64,000 nucleotides of DNA from contig NC_065872.1 of assembly GCF_933775445.1 (NCBI RefSeq), forward strand, positions 5,332,001 to 5,396,000. The letters are read 5' to 3'. How positions within the stretch are numbered: the first letter of the stretch is position 1; every line of letters begins with the position of its first letter. The translations under genes were made by a program, and so were the position numbers. The DNA is from Argentina anserina (Eukaryota > Streptophyta > Magnoliopsida > Rosales > Rosaceae). Positions 9,951 to 20,198 of this stretch are shown here, one piece after another. The notes beneath the pieces are model-generated. The model was not told the origin of the DNA. It was given only the letters and a program-made list of their open reading frames with translations, and ran no database searches.

Positions 9951-9988
9951 ACTAATCCAATCTCCCCCGGATCACCTCACACCAGAAT

Positions 9989-11413
9989 TTGGCTGGGTCA
10001 TTGCTCCATAAATTCAACCACTTTGAAATCAAACAGATTGCCCGGTTTAAGAATGCTAAAGCGGATGTGCTTGCCCGATTACCTACCTCTGATCTGGAGC
10101 TGGCGATGCCCGGTGTCCATGTGGAAATTCTGAAACAGCCGAGCATCGCCCGGCCCTTATTCGAAAATTTTCGCCATCGAGCAGGCACCCCTACCATCAT
10201 AGATTGACCTCTTTATCGCCTACTTGACAACCTGACAGTTTCCGCTCGACGAAACTGAAGCAAAACGCCTACAACATAAGGCCACCCTCTACATGGTCCG
10301 CGATGGTAAACTTTACCGATGCTGTCAATCTTTCCCACAACTCAAATGTTTGGCCATGGAGTAAAGCCGACAGGTGTTAAACGAGTTGCATGGTGGGATA
10401 TGCGGCAACCATGCAGGAGCAAGAAACCTAACCTTTAAAGCCCTCCGGAAAGGGTATTATTGGTCCACCTCCAAGGTGGACGCCAATGTTATAGTTGGGG
10501 CATGTGTACAATGTCACCAGTACACTAACTACATCAGTCACCCGTTTGTCCCGCTCTCAACTATCATCTCCCCAGTCCCTTTCGCACAATGGGGACTTTA
10601 CTTAATAGGGGAACTGCCGGTCGCCCAAGACAGCTCAAGTATGTCGTTGTGGCCGTAGATTACCACACTAAGTGGATGGAAGCAGAGCCAATGGCAAAGA
10701 TCACCACTGACCGGGTGATAAACTTCTTATGGCGATGTGTGTACTGCCGATTCGATATCTCGGAGGCTTTTATCACGGACAATGGTACCCAGTTCGACAA
10801 TAACAAGTTCTGGGTGTTTGCCCACAAGAATGGCACGACCATCTTATATGCTTTCCCAGCACACCCCTAAATTAATGGTCAGGTCGAAGCCATCAACAAG
10901 CTTATCAAGCAGAACCTGAAAAAGTGCCTCACCGAGGCCACCAGACTTTGGGCCAAGAAACTCCCATAGGTGTTATAAGCGCTCCGGACGACCCCGACAA
11001 CAGCCACGGGGCATTCTCCTTTCCTTCTAGCTTTCGGCACCGAAACCGTAATCCCGGTACAGATTGAGGTTCCCTCAAAGCGAGTCAAAGACTACAACCT
11101 AGATACGAACGCCGCTGGCCTCCAGCTCAATATGGATTTTTTGGGAGAACACCGAGATCACGCCCACCTATGGAATATCAATGGAAAGCAATGCATCGCC
11201 CGGCACTACAATAAGAAGGTCAACCCCTACCCCTTGGTGGTTGGTGATTAGGTGATGAAAGAGGTGAGGCCCCGACATATCGGTTTACGCCCTAAGTGGG
11301 AAGGTCCCATGATTGAAGTGGCCGGACCGGTCACATTTTATCTCTAGGTCACGTCGTGACGCAAGTTAGCACACCCCTGGAATGCTCAACATCTTCGCTA
11401 CTTCCCCAAGTAG
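9989..11413 (+). pseudogene. Integrase remnant
   Basis: C-terminal part of pol. A linker (NHFEIKQIARFKNAKADVLA) leads to the HHCC zinc region at about 10374-10530 (ELHGGICGNH, then CVQCHQY). The catalytic core starts near 10640 with VVVAVDYHTKWMEAEP (first D), followed by FITDNGTQFDN (second D) and GQVEAINKLIKQ (E). The C-terminal domain reaches LRYFPK and a stop at 11411-11413. Several in-frame stops (for example near 10868 and 10966) and frame changes break it. The order and motifs are standard for Ty3/gypsy. Confidence 0.82.
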
Positions 11414-12774
11414 TCCCCGATTTTGGCCCCCTGGTAGTTAGCTATATTACAGTTGGTCTCCAATTATACATCTTCATCATGTTTATCTCCGGATTCTCTT
11501 TGTACTATTTGTCATATGGGCTTAGTCAATAAACAAAGACTTTCATGACATATGCATTGATTATCTCCATAACGTTCTCCACTTTGGTTCAAATGTCAAT
11601 TTACTGGATGATTATTCGCTAAAATGAACTAAAACAAATGACTGCTGGCAAAGAGAAAATTACCCTGGAAATTTTTATTCATACAACAATGTTTACAACA
11701 TTACATGAAAGTCACATTTGTCTTATGCTAACCCAGGCCGCACCGGCCGGGGACATTCCTACACCAATAAATGGGAACCAAAGTTGTCAGGCCCTGGTAT
11801 CGTCACCTTTGGCAGTTGTTCGGACTCTTTTTTCCTTCGCTCCACGCTGCTATTGCCTACGAGAACATAGGGTAACTGGGCAGATTGGCCTTACTACCAC
11901 ACTCTCACCACGATAGATCTCGGCAGTCAAATGGTGCATAAGGGCTCTAACTTGGCATCCAGTAGGCTGCAATTTTCTTCTGGAGGGTTGGGAAATGCTA
12001 TCATCCTTCCTACACAGCGTACCCTCGAGATGATTGGGCCGAAACGTCGACGGCCACCGTCCATCCGAAGGATTCCTAGAAAGTTTAACATAAGGATAGG
12101 TTTTTACGCCTAAACCAGTCTATGGAAACATGACGAAATCAGAAGGAAAAAAATTGGGATTTCTGAGAGGTTTCGAAACCCAAAGAGAAAACTACACACT
12201 CGAAAACCATGGTTGTTTGTTGTATTCTCATCCTTAAGGTGCTCTCTTTTTTATAGGAGAAGAAGCCACGATACAACGGCTAAGATCTCTCGTGTAACCA
12301 TGGGGATTTAGGACGGTAGTTACGCCTAATTATGGTTGTCAATTGGACTAGGTGGCCACATGGATTAGATTTGTGACCAACGGTTTCTCAAGAATTGACT
12401 ATAATTGTCATTTATTAGGTGGTTGATTATTCAAACCGTCTGATTAGGGACAATCACCGAGGTTTTATTTTTGGGCCTGGACTCTGGAGAAACATGGCCC
12501 AATGTTAAGCCCAATGGGCTAGTGAAAAAAAGAAGAAGACAAAACATCATCAACTCCATTTGCGGTACGTGTTTAATCTCCATTTTCATTACAGCTCGCC
12601 CGAACGGGCCGGGAGTACATTTCAACAGGAAAAAATTCCAAGGCAAACTACTCCTAAGGCTACCTTACAAGCTGGACTCGCCCCCTCCTAAAATCTCCAC
12701 CTCATCCGACCGTATGGCATCTTGGGCGTCGAAAAGGTCGCCCAAGGGTTCTCGCATGCTTAGGCTCTAGCATC
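11414..12774. other. Spacer between integrase and antisense ORF
   Basis: Retroelement 3' internal sequence without a recognised plus-strand gene. In Tat elements this space between pol and the 3' LTR is long. Short open frames here show no known motif. Confidence 0.5.
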
Positions 12775-15573
12775 TGATGCGGAGGTCTCCGGTTGGGCGC
12801 GCTGCGGATGCGTCAGTAATTTGGAAGGCGTCCGCCCGTGTCCTCGACCGGTTCCCGGACTTTGCGTCTGGGTGGAGGGTGCCGAGGCGTTTTGGGACAC
12901 AACCACCTGGATATTGAGCATGGGCTCAGCGGGCGACATCCTGACTTGCGCGTGCTGGCCGAGCACGGGCGCCGAAAACTGGAGATGGTTATGTGCCTCT
13001 TCAAGGATGACGAAGCCGCGATCCACGCCAAACTCAAATAAGTATTGCTCCCCGATCCTCGTCTCCGCACTAGCGAACCTCGTCCTCTTCGCCCTTCGCT
13101 CCTGGTTTCTGCCGCTCCGGCTCCTATTTTTGTCGCTGGCTCACCTCGGCTGCCTGCTCTGTGTCCGGCCTAACACCCCCACTCATCGCTGAAGCCGGCA
13201 CGGCCGACGTCTCGACATGCACCTCTGGGCTCACCCCCTCGCCTCGCCGGTCACCTCCACCGGCACTATCCGTTCTAGCACTGGCATGTTGGTAGGTTGC
13301 TCCACCTCTTCCGGGTTCTCCCCGTGACCATCCTCCGACTCGGTCACCACCACCACCTCCTTCGGACGGTTCGTCGCTTCTCTTTCCGGTCCATCCAAAG
13401 GACTGTCATCCCACCGCACCCCCAATACGCTACCACCTCGGCCGACAACAACATGTATTGCTTCAGCACTAGTGACATAGGGTAGATGCCATCCTCAAAT
13501 TTCCAGGGCGACTTCTTGAATCCTCTGGACCACCTCCTCGTCCGTCAGCTTGTCGAACGGCCCGGGCTCCTTCCTCTCGGGCAGCTTGATCTCCACCGTC
13601 GCTGCAATTAATAATTGTTAGACCCAACACAACAAAATTACAACTAAAACTAGTTTGTTCACTGCTCTTACCAGCCGATTTGACGATGTTATAGGCCTGG
13701 TAAACGCTCATCTGGCACCACCGGGACACCGATGATAAGTCGTTAATTAAAACAACTATAATAAACCCTGTAAAACATCATCATTAGTATAGAATAAGCA
13801 TGGATCGTTCAGTCCGGGGAATTGAAGGGAACTCTAAACTTTTAGAGTTAACAAATAATATGTGGTTTTAGATTGATTATTAACTACTAATGAAAATAAA
13901 ACTTAAATTACTATTTACATGATCGATTTCTCTTTAACAAACTTTAAACAAATTTACCATTACGCCACATAATTATAAGTTCGAACCTATCATGCATTAT
14001 AATTCGACCAATTAAATACTTTTTAGACACCAATACAATTAGAGCTTTAGGGGATCATCTAATCATACAAGATTTCAATTAACATTTAGATTGACTGAGG
14101 GCCTAATCTAAATTTGCATGCAATCAAATTCAATCATACTTAGAGTAGAAATCAAACAAGATTACGTTTAAGGACCAAATCTTTGTTGGAGACATGTTTC
14201 ATGTATCGCGTCACCCACAATGGTTTCACATGAAAATTTCTAGAATTTTTACCACTTTTAATCAATACAAACCGAACCTACTTAGGGTATGATTCGATTT
14301 GTGTCAATATGGTTGATGAATCTAGCACTTAAACACAATCTTAGGGATTGTATCCAAGCACTAAATTCATATGCACATATCTGAAAAATTTTGATTCTTA
14401 ATACAAAACAATAATCTCACACAAACATCATACTACAATCTTCATTGACAAAGTATTGTACAAAGCCATAGAGATGAGTTGCGAGAATCACACGTTGTAG
14501 GAACATTGGAGGTGTGTCTTCAATGGTTATTTCTGTGGAGATGAAATTGGTATATGAGGGAGAACGACTTGCTTTTTTTTGTGAAGAATGTTTGAGGTAG
14601 TATTTTGGTAAAATTTTGGCTCTTGAATGCAAAAGAGAAGTGATATTATTTGAGAGGGGTGGAGTCATGTATATATAGAGGAAATAGGGAGGATTTGAAC
14701 TTGCCTCTTTCTTCCTATAATAATGCCATGTTTTATTTCCTAAATCACGCCATGTTTTATTCATTTAATGATCATCTTCTATTTAATTGTTGCATAACTT
14801 GGCTCCATATGTTTTTCTTTAATTATCTCTTCTATTTAATTGTTGCATGACTTGTTGATGATAAGACTCCATGTGCATGACTTCTCCTTGTTTTTCTCTA
14901 GTATTATCTCTTAAATCCAATATGAAAATAAGAAAATAAAATCATAAGTAAGAGATAATTAGTTTCGAAACCTAGCAAAAATTCCTAGTGCAAGAAGGAC
15001 TCTCAAAATATCGTCAATGCGACCAAAATGTAGAAAGATGAAGACTCCTAATCCAACTAGGTTTCCTAGTCCTACAAGAATTCCTACTCAAACTAGGACT
15101 TTAGACCAATTATGCGTTTTTAACTCATGTAAGCACAAAAATGCATCAAATACCGCCAAAAACTCTTACTACAACTCAATGACTCAATAGTACAACAATA
15201 AGGGCTAACACAAAGTACAAATTGAGGTAAAAACATGTTAAGAGCGTCACACAAAGTGCTCTTATCAACCGACATGTTGGCCTGCTCCTTGAAGGCGAGC
15301 ATGCACCTCATCAGCCGCTTCTCCATCATTGACACTGCAAAAAAAAAAAAACACAAAGATTGGTCTCCGCTTATACCATCAAGCACAAATACAAACAAAG
15401 AACAAGAGGGAGACAAATCTTACTTATCAGCTGAAAGACACCGGGCACTGGAAGATCGAGGCCTCCTTCTGCCTTGGCCCCTCCACGAAAAACGCCCGCT
15501 CTCTCCAGTTCGTTGGGGTCGAGCTCGGGGGCTAAAAAATCAACATGGCGTACTTCTTCCCTTGGGGTGCCAT
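12775..15573 (-). pseudogene. Antisense spliced ORF of the Tat element (PF04195-like)
   Basis: A minus-strand gene lying against the retroelement. Visible pieces: 15573-15424 with MAPQGKKYAM and then NWRERAFFVEGP, ending at a GTAAG donor; acceptor at 15335 opening MEKRLMRCMLAFKEQANMS; 13741-13672 with SRWCQMSVYQAYNIVKSA and a GTAAG donor; acceptor at 13602 opening TVEIKLPERKEPGPFDKL. The insert at 13747-15236 splits the second coding exon; without it the frame runs through. The Trp-Arg/Lys-x-Arg-x-Phe-Phe-Val pattern resembles the 'putative gypsy type transposon' family (PF04195) from memory. A stop at 15532-15534 and frameshifts after about 13520 show decay. The 3' end, near 12775, is approximate. 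Function is unknown. Confidence 0.65.
13747..15236. mobile_element. 1.49-kb insertion in the antisense ORF, class uncertain (solo-LTR-like)
   Basis: An AT-rich, non-coding insert flanked by GTTAA at 13742-13746 and 15237-15241. Excising it with one GTTAA restores an uninterrupted antisense reading frame across the junction, which is strong support for the borders. A 5-bp duplication fits an LTR retroelement, and a TATA-like GTATATATAG at about 14670 fits an LTR promoter. The ends are not canonical TG...CA and no inverted repeat is seen, so a solo LTR with atypical ends is only the leading guess. Confidence 0.65.
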
Positions 15574-15589
15574 CCTAATGCAACCCCCG

Positions 15590-15693
15590 CTCCCCCTTTG
15601 ACTTTGACTTGTTGTGTGAAGGTCTCACTGAGCTGACACACCATAATACAAGGCTATGAGAATCTCGATCCCCCAGATTTAGCTCTCATAACA
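15590..15693 (+). repeat. 3' LTR remnant of the Tat-like element
   Basis: Only the last ~100 bp of the LTR are recognisable, ending CATAACA at 15693, followed by target duplication GCTGG at 15694-15698. The first ~360 bp of the LTR and any polypurine tract are missing, and antisense-ORF sequence abuts directly. Confidence 0.75.
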
Positions 15694-15698
15694 GCTGG

Positions 15699-16403
15699 GG
15701 GTCCACCTTTTAAAAGAGAATAATAGAAAATTTTAACAGGGGAAATAAAACTTGAAAGCCATTTTAGCCTTCAGGCTCAAAACTATTATCAGCCTTTTCT
15801 TCTTATTCAAGCCGACATGAATTCAGTGACGACTGCTTGAAATATGTTGTCGGAGCTCTTATCAAACTTTAACGATAAAGAACTTGAGATTCAAACAGTC
15901 ATCATTCGAGTATCGAAACTCTACAAATGTGATATGGTTATTACGTTTGGGCTGAAGCCAAAAGTCCAAATAGTTCAAGATCTATAGGTGAATGAGAAAA
16001 CACACAGGGGTAAATTGTCATTTCACAAATCTCTTCGATCTTCTCCGGTGATTTTCTAGGAATATTTGGCACTTATCTAACATGTCTTCAAGCGTGTAAA
16101 ATGGTTGTGTCCGTGGAAACGTCGGATTCGAGTTAAAAAGTTTCCGAATTCGCGTCGTTCTCGGTGCGAATTCGTTTGGTATGATTGCTCAAATGACAGT
16201 TATACGCCCAGTGAAAAACAAAAAACTATGTGAACCCAATTGTTTGTAATTTTGTAGTGCGGCGGTGGCGTAACCGAGCTCCACCCTGGATGGTTCCCAC
16301 AACTTGTCCCCACGTGCCGTAAGAATTACGGAGTCCCCACCACCAAAACGCATCGTTTTGGCTTAAACGCGTTGGTTGCCAAGCAAAGACCTACCTCGAC
16401 CTC
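15699..16403. other. Intergenic, with a diverged dispersed repeat
   Basis: No gene. The stretch 16005-16070 (GGGTAAATTGTCATTTCACA, later TTCTCCGGTGATT) resembles 46541-46605 and looks like an old dispersed repeat. The rest should include the promoter of the next gene. Confidence 0.45.
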
Positions 16404-16411
16404 TATAAATA
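16404..16411 (+). promoter_or_regulatory. TATA box of the lysine-rich protein gene
   Basis: TATAAATA about 300 bp upstream of ATG 16708, followed by a pyrimidine-rich leader typical of a plant 5' UTR (CTCTCTATCTTTCTCTCTC). Confidence 0.65.
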
Positions 16412-16707
16412 CCCCTCTTCAGCCATTCTCAACCCTATTTTGGATCTGGGGGCCTCTCTATCTTTCTCTCTCAAGTCTCAACCCCAAACTACGATCCTTC
16501 AAACCCTAACCTTAGATTCTTCGCCCTTTCCCTCCTTCCCTCTCAAACGAGGTCTGCGCGGGAGAATCTCCACGGATCGAAACCCTAGCAGCAGTCTTCT
16601 TTGTTTCGATTTTCGATCGAGCTAGGGTTTGAGAAATCTTCGATTTTGATTTCTCAGAGATCCGAATCCAAGGTTCTTTGGGGGCTTTCCGGGTTTGAAA
16701 AGAGAAA

Positions 16708-19349
16708 ATGTCTCGGTGTTTTCCTTATCCTCTTCCTGGGTTTGTGAAGAAGGGGATCTCCTCCTCCGATGAGGCTTTGACCGAACCGATTAAGGTATTG
16801 TTGGGCAATCGTGTTGAATTTCTGGGTCTCTTTTGACTTTGTGCTCGACGTACTGTGTTCGATTGGGTTCGTTGTTGATGTATTTCGTTATTGATTTGTG
16901 TAATTAATCGAAACCCGAAAAAGAAAAAGAGGGAGAACGAACAATACCCAGCTATCGGAATCAAAATCGAAATTGATAACTAGGCTGACCCTAATTAATG
17001 AAATTAAGTATAGCCCCAACCGTTATTGTGTCCCTGGTTTTGTGATGTTGTGTCCCTGGTTTTGTGATTTGGAGTTTGTGGCTAGTTTATGGACCAATCT
17101 TGTTGCTTTAGCAATCAGCATTAACTCATTCGGTACATCCCGATTGTGTTGTGTTGTAGAGAAGGATCAGTTATGTGTATAATCAAATTAGAAGCCCAGT
17201 TCTAACTATACATGTGGTAATGCGTATGATTGAATTAGAAGGCCAGTTGTAGCTGCTGACAGCAAGTCTTGCGAAATGTTTTAAGCTGCCAAGGTGGTTG
17301 GCTATTCTCAAGCCACTGGCAATTGTTGAGTTTGTGATATGTATGTGAGTTGATGGTTAACCTATAGTACAAATTAAAAGCTAGCTTACTAATCTGTGTT
17401 TGATTTATTTTGCTTTCCGAGAAGTAGTAGAGTGTGATAGTTAGCTGTTTGACATTAGAATTGGGGTGTGATGGCAGAGAGAGTAGCATTATATTCGACA
17501 TTGACATGTGATGTGGTGAGATTGGGAATACAGTGTATTGGATTAGGCAGTGAACCTTGGGATGATTGTTGATATGTACCTGTTCTTGGGGTGATTTAGC
17601 CATGTCTTATAATGCCTTGGTGGTGGAATTGGTAGACACGCAAGACTCTAAATTGTCTTGTGCTTAAGTGCATGGAGGTTCGAGTCCTCTTCAAGGCAAA
17701 TGAGAGTTCTTCTAATTTTTGGTAGGAGCAGCATTTTAGTTTCTGATGTTAGGTCCTGTCCCATATGCCCATTCTTAGTTCCTGAAAGTTGGAGCTATTA
17801 ATAGTAGTGATTCATTACCATCTTTGTGATTGCAACTTTTTATAATTAAGAAAATGGTTAATTGAATCTGCTCTATTTTAGGATTTGCTGATGCTATCTG
17901 GATTTTTCGCTTGAATGCCTTTCCTGTGGTTTGCTTTATTCTGACTATTATGTGATTGTTTCATAAAGTGATGGTTACTTTGATGATTGCAGCCCCAACC
18001 CCAGCTCCAAGTAGAAGCTGAGAAAGCCAAGAAAGAAAAGAAGAGAGAGAAAAAACGAGAGAAGAAAGAAAGGAAGGCTAGAGAAAATGGGGAGATTGAA
18101 GAGAAGAAGCATCATCACAAAAAAGGGAACAAAGATGAAAAGAGGCAGGATGAGAAAGTCGAAGAACATGGCAAGAAGAGAGTTCGTGAAGCTGAATTTT
18201 TGGACAAGAGTACCATCACGGAAGAGCATCCAGTTGGTTCTCAGAATTCTTCTGATAGTACCTTAAACAGCAATAACAGCAACAAAAGGCAGAAGCAGAA
18301 CTTGTCTCCAGAGTGCAGGCAAAATACTGGTGAGTGTGTTTATATTTCTTCCTTAGCCGGGAGAAAGCTGTTTGCCTGTTGTGTTTGCTAAATTCACATG
18401 GGCACTGATATTGTATATTCAATATGTTAAAGGGAGCATTCTTCGTATCCGGTTGCCTCTCCAAAGGCACAAAGATCAAGAAGTGCAACCAAGAGAGGAA
18501 TTGCCTTCCCAGTTGCCTCCTCACAGCAACAATGCTCCTGTGGAACAGCCTTTTCGGTTGCCTCTACAAAGGAACAAACATTCAGCAGTGTTGCCCATTG
18601 AGGAACAACCCAACAGGTTTCCTCTCAAGTTGCAGAAAGAACCACCAGTGCTAGCTCAAGAGAAACAGCCCTCTCTCAAAAGGCAAAAGGATCAAGAAGT
18701 TCTGCCCAAAGAGAAAAAGACTTGTCTTGTGTCTCTTCAAAGGACCAAGGATCTAGAAGTGTTACCAAGGGGGAAACAACAGCCTCACCAGCTGCCTCTC
18801 CGAACCAACAAAGATGTAAAAAGTGTACCCAGGGAGAAACAGTTAAGCCAGTTGCCTCTCCAAAGAAACAAGGATCCAGTGCTATCTAGGGAGGAACAAC
18901 CTAGCAAGTTGCCTCTCCAAAAGCAGGTACTTCCACCAGTGTTGCTCAGAGAAGAACAGCTGTGTTCAGTCTCTGGAAGAACTGCCGAAGCTTCTGTTCA
19001 AGGAAGTTCTATACCTGCTTCTGTACTAGAAAGAGAGGATGGAGAAAAAGCATGTTCTTCCTCTGCAACTGAGAGCAAAGAACAGCGAAAAAGCAAGCGG
19101 AGAGCATCACAATACGGAGAGCTATTTGAGAATTGGGTTCAACCTTCCCTGTTGCCTAGCCTACTGCCCACAGATATTGATGAGGATGAGGGATGGCTTC
19201 TTAAGTCGAGTAAGAACCGCAACTGTGGGGTTGAGAAACCTGTTTCTGCTGGTGACATCTTGAGGTGTGGAGACTCAGTTTCCTGGCCACGGGCTAGGCT
19301 AATGCCCGAGGTTGATATATATGCTTTGCCCTATACCGTACCATTTTAA
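16708..19349 (+). CDS. Lysine-rich protein of unknown function with degenerate internal repeats
   Basis: Three exons, 16708-16794, 17993-18329 and 18433-19349, give 446 aa in one continuous frame. The N-terminus MSRCFPYPLPGF resembles a small plant family annotated only as 'DNA ligase-like' or 'myb-like protein X' by similarity; I know no proven function. Residues 30-95 are a Lys/Glu-rich, probably helical and nuclear-targeting block. Residues about 142-320 are a degenerate repeat of roughly 20 residues around LPLQR.K...VLPREEQ, with at least eight recognisable copies. The C-terminus is the conserved part: KSKRRASQYGELFENWVQP, LLPTDIDEDEGWLL, and a final PEVDIYALPYTVPF. Intron 1 (1.2 kb) contains a tRNA-Leu-like sequence. 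The gene model is firm; the role is unknown. Confidence 0.85.
17614..17698 (+). tRNA. Plastid-type tRNA-Leu-like sequence inside intron 1
   Basis: The 85-nt sequence folds as a class II tRNA. The acceptor stem GCCTTGG (17614-17620) pairs with TCAAGGC (17691-17697), with discriminator A. The T arm is GGAGG-TTCGAGT-CCTCT (17674-17690). The D region GTGGAATTGGTAGACAC looks like plastid and bacterial tRNA-Leu. It most resembles plastid trnL-CAA from memory. The anticodon arm is odd: a perfect 6-bp stem CAAGAC/GTCTTG closes an 8-nt loop TCTAAATT, so the anticodon cannot be assigned safely. It lies on the same strand as the host gene. It is probably a plastid-derived insertion, functional or decayed. 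Confidence 0.55.
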
Positions 19350-20198
19350 ACTTGTGTCGGAAATTTGAAGAGACAAGTGAGGGGCTGAGAGCTGCCAGTG
19401 ACCTTTGTTCTTCATGTGTTCTTTCTTTGGAGAGGTTGTTACTGCACTTGTGCTGTTTAAAACCCTGAATACCTGGAGCAAACTCTTGGTTAGGTTTTAA
19501 AAAGAGCAACTGAAGAGTTGCTGAGGAATGAAAGTTTCTTGTAGAGTAGATGAAATTTATTGATGTATTGACAACATTTTTGATTCTTTAGTCAATTACA
19601 ATATCACTTGCTCATTTTCGCACTTTGAAAATGTCATCGTCTCGTGTTCTGAGTTTCTTTTAATTTTTAAAACATTGTGTTTTAATTTTTGCAATATTGT
19701 GTTCTTATGCCGTATTGGCTGGGTTCTGGAGTGAAGGTGATTCTCCGAATCCGAGTCTTTATATGTACGCTGTTTTTTTTTTTGGCTCTTTGATTGTAGT
19801 TATAGACAAGTCAGGACCTGATGTTCTACATTTGATCCAAAAATTATTTGATCAATTTCTTCTACCAATATAAACGGCACAGACCACCGTGATAATCGTC
19901 GTAATTAAATCGTTTTTTACCTGAACAATTTAAATTATAAATTTATTATTCAAGTGTGGACTAGCACATGGAGTTGTGATCTTCACTCTTCTGTCTCTCA
20001 AGTAAGTAAAAGCTGTGGTACTAGGTAAGTTAGTAGTAGATGAAAACCCAAATGGATGATTTGCGACCCGGATTCAGAAAGTAAACCGACCCACTAAACC
20101 GGGTCCGGAGCCAACCGCACGGAATCCAAATAGAATTGCAGTCGAGGCCAAAGCACAGACTGGTCAATACGTCGCGGTGTGAGAGAGAAAGAAAGAAG
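19350..20198. other. 3' UTR of the lysine-rich gene and VPS35 promoter
   Basis: Gene-free gap of 850 bp. The first 250 bp are likely 3' UTR. No TATA box is obvious before the VPS35 start. Confidence 0.5.

Larger units (their letters stand above)
5884..15693 (+). mobile_element. Ty3/gypsy retrotransposon, Tat-like lineage, decayed and nested
   Basis: The 5' LTR starts TGTTAACACTACC at 5884 and ends GTAACA at 6346. The element ends ATAACA at 15693. The 5-bp target duplication GCTGG is present at 5879-5883 and 15694-15698. The internal order is gag, (protease not visible), reverse transcriptase, RNase H, a second archaeal-type RNase H, integrase, spacer, then an antisense spliced ORF near the 3' end. 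A second RNase H and antisense 3' ORFs are hallmarks of the plant Tat group. All frames carry stops and frameshifts, so the copy is inactive. Two later insertions split it: 8655-9203 in pol and 13747-15236 in the antisense ORF. Most of the 3' LTR is missing. The family assignment is firm; naming a subfamily is not possible without comparison. Confidence 0.9.

Noticed and set aside
12821..13192. Plus-strand open frames in the Tat 3' region
   Set aside because: Shadow of the antisense ORF, which has splice sites and family-like residues on the minus strand.
13747..15236. PiggyBac-type element because TTAA occurs at the borders
   Set aside because: The repeated unit is GTTAA and no CCY terminal inverted repeat is present; an LTR-like origin fits better.
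17975..18229. Hydrophobic minus-strand open frame
   Set aside because: Complement of the Lys-rich exon 2; AAG/AAA codons read as CTT/TTT on the other strand.
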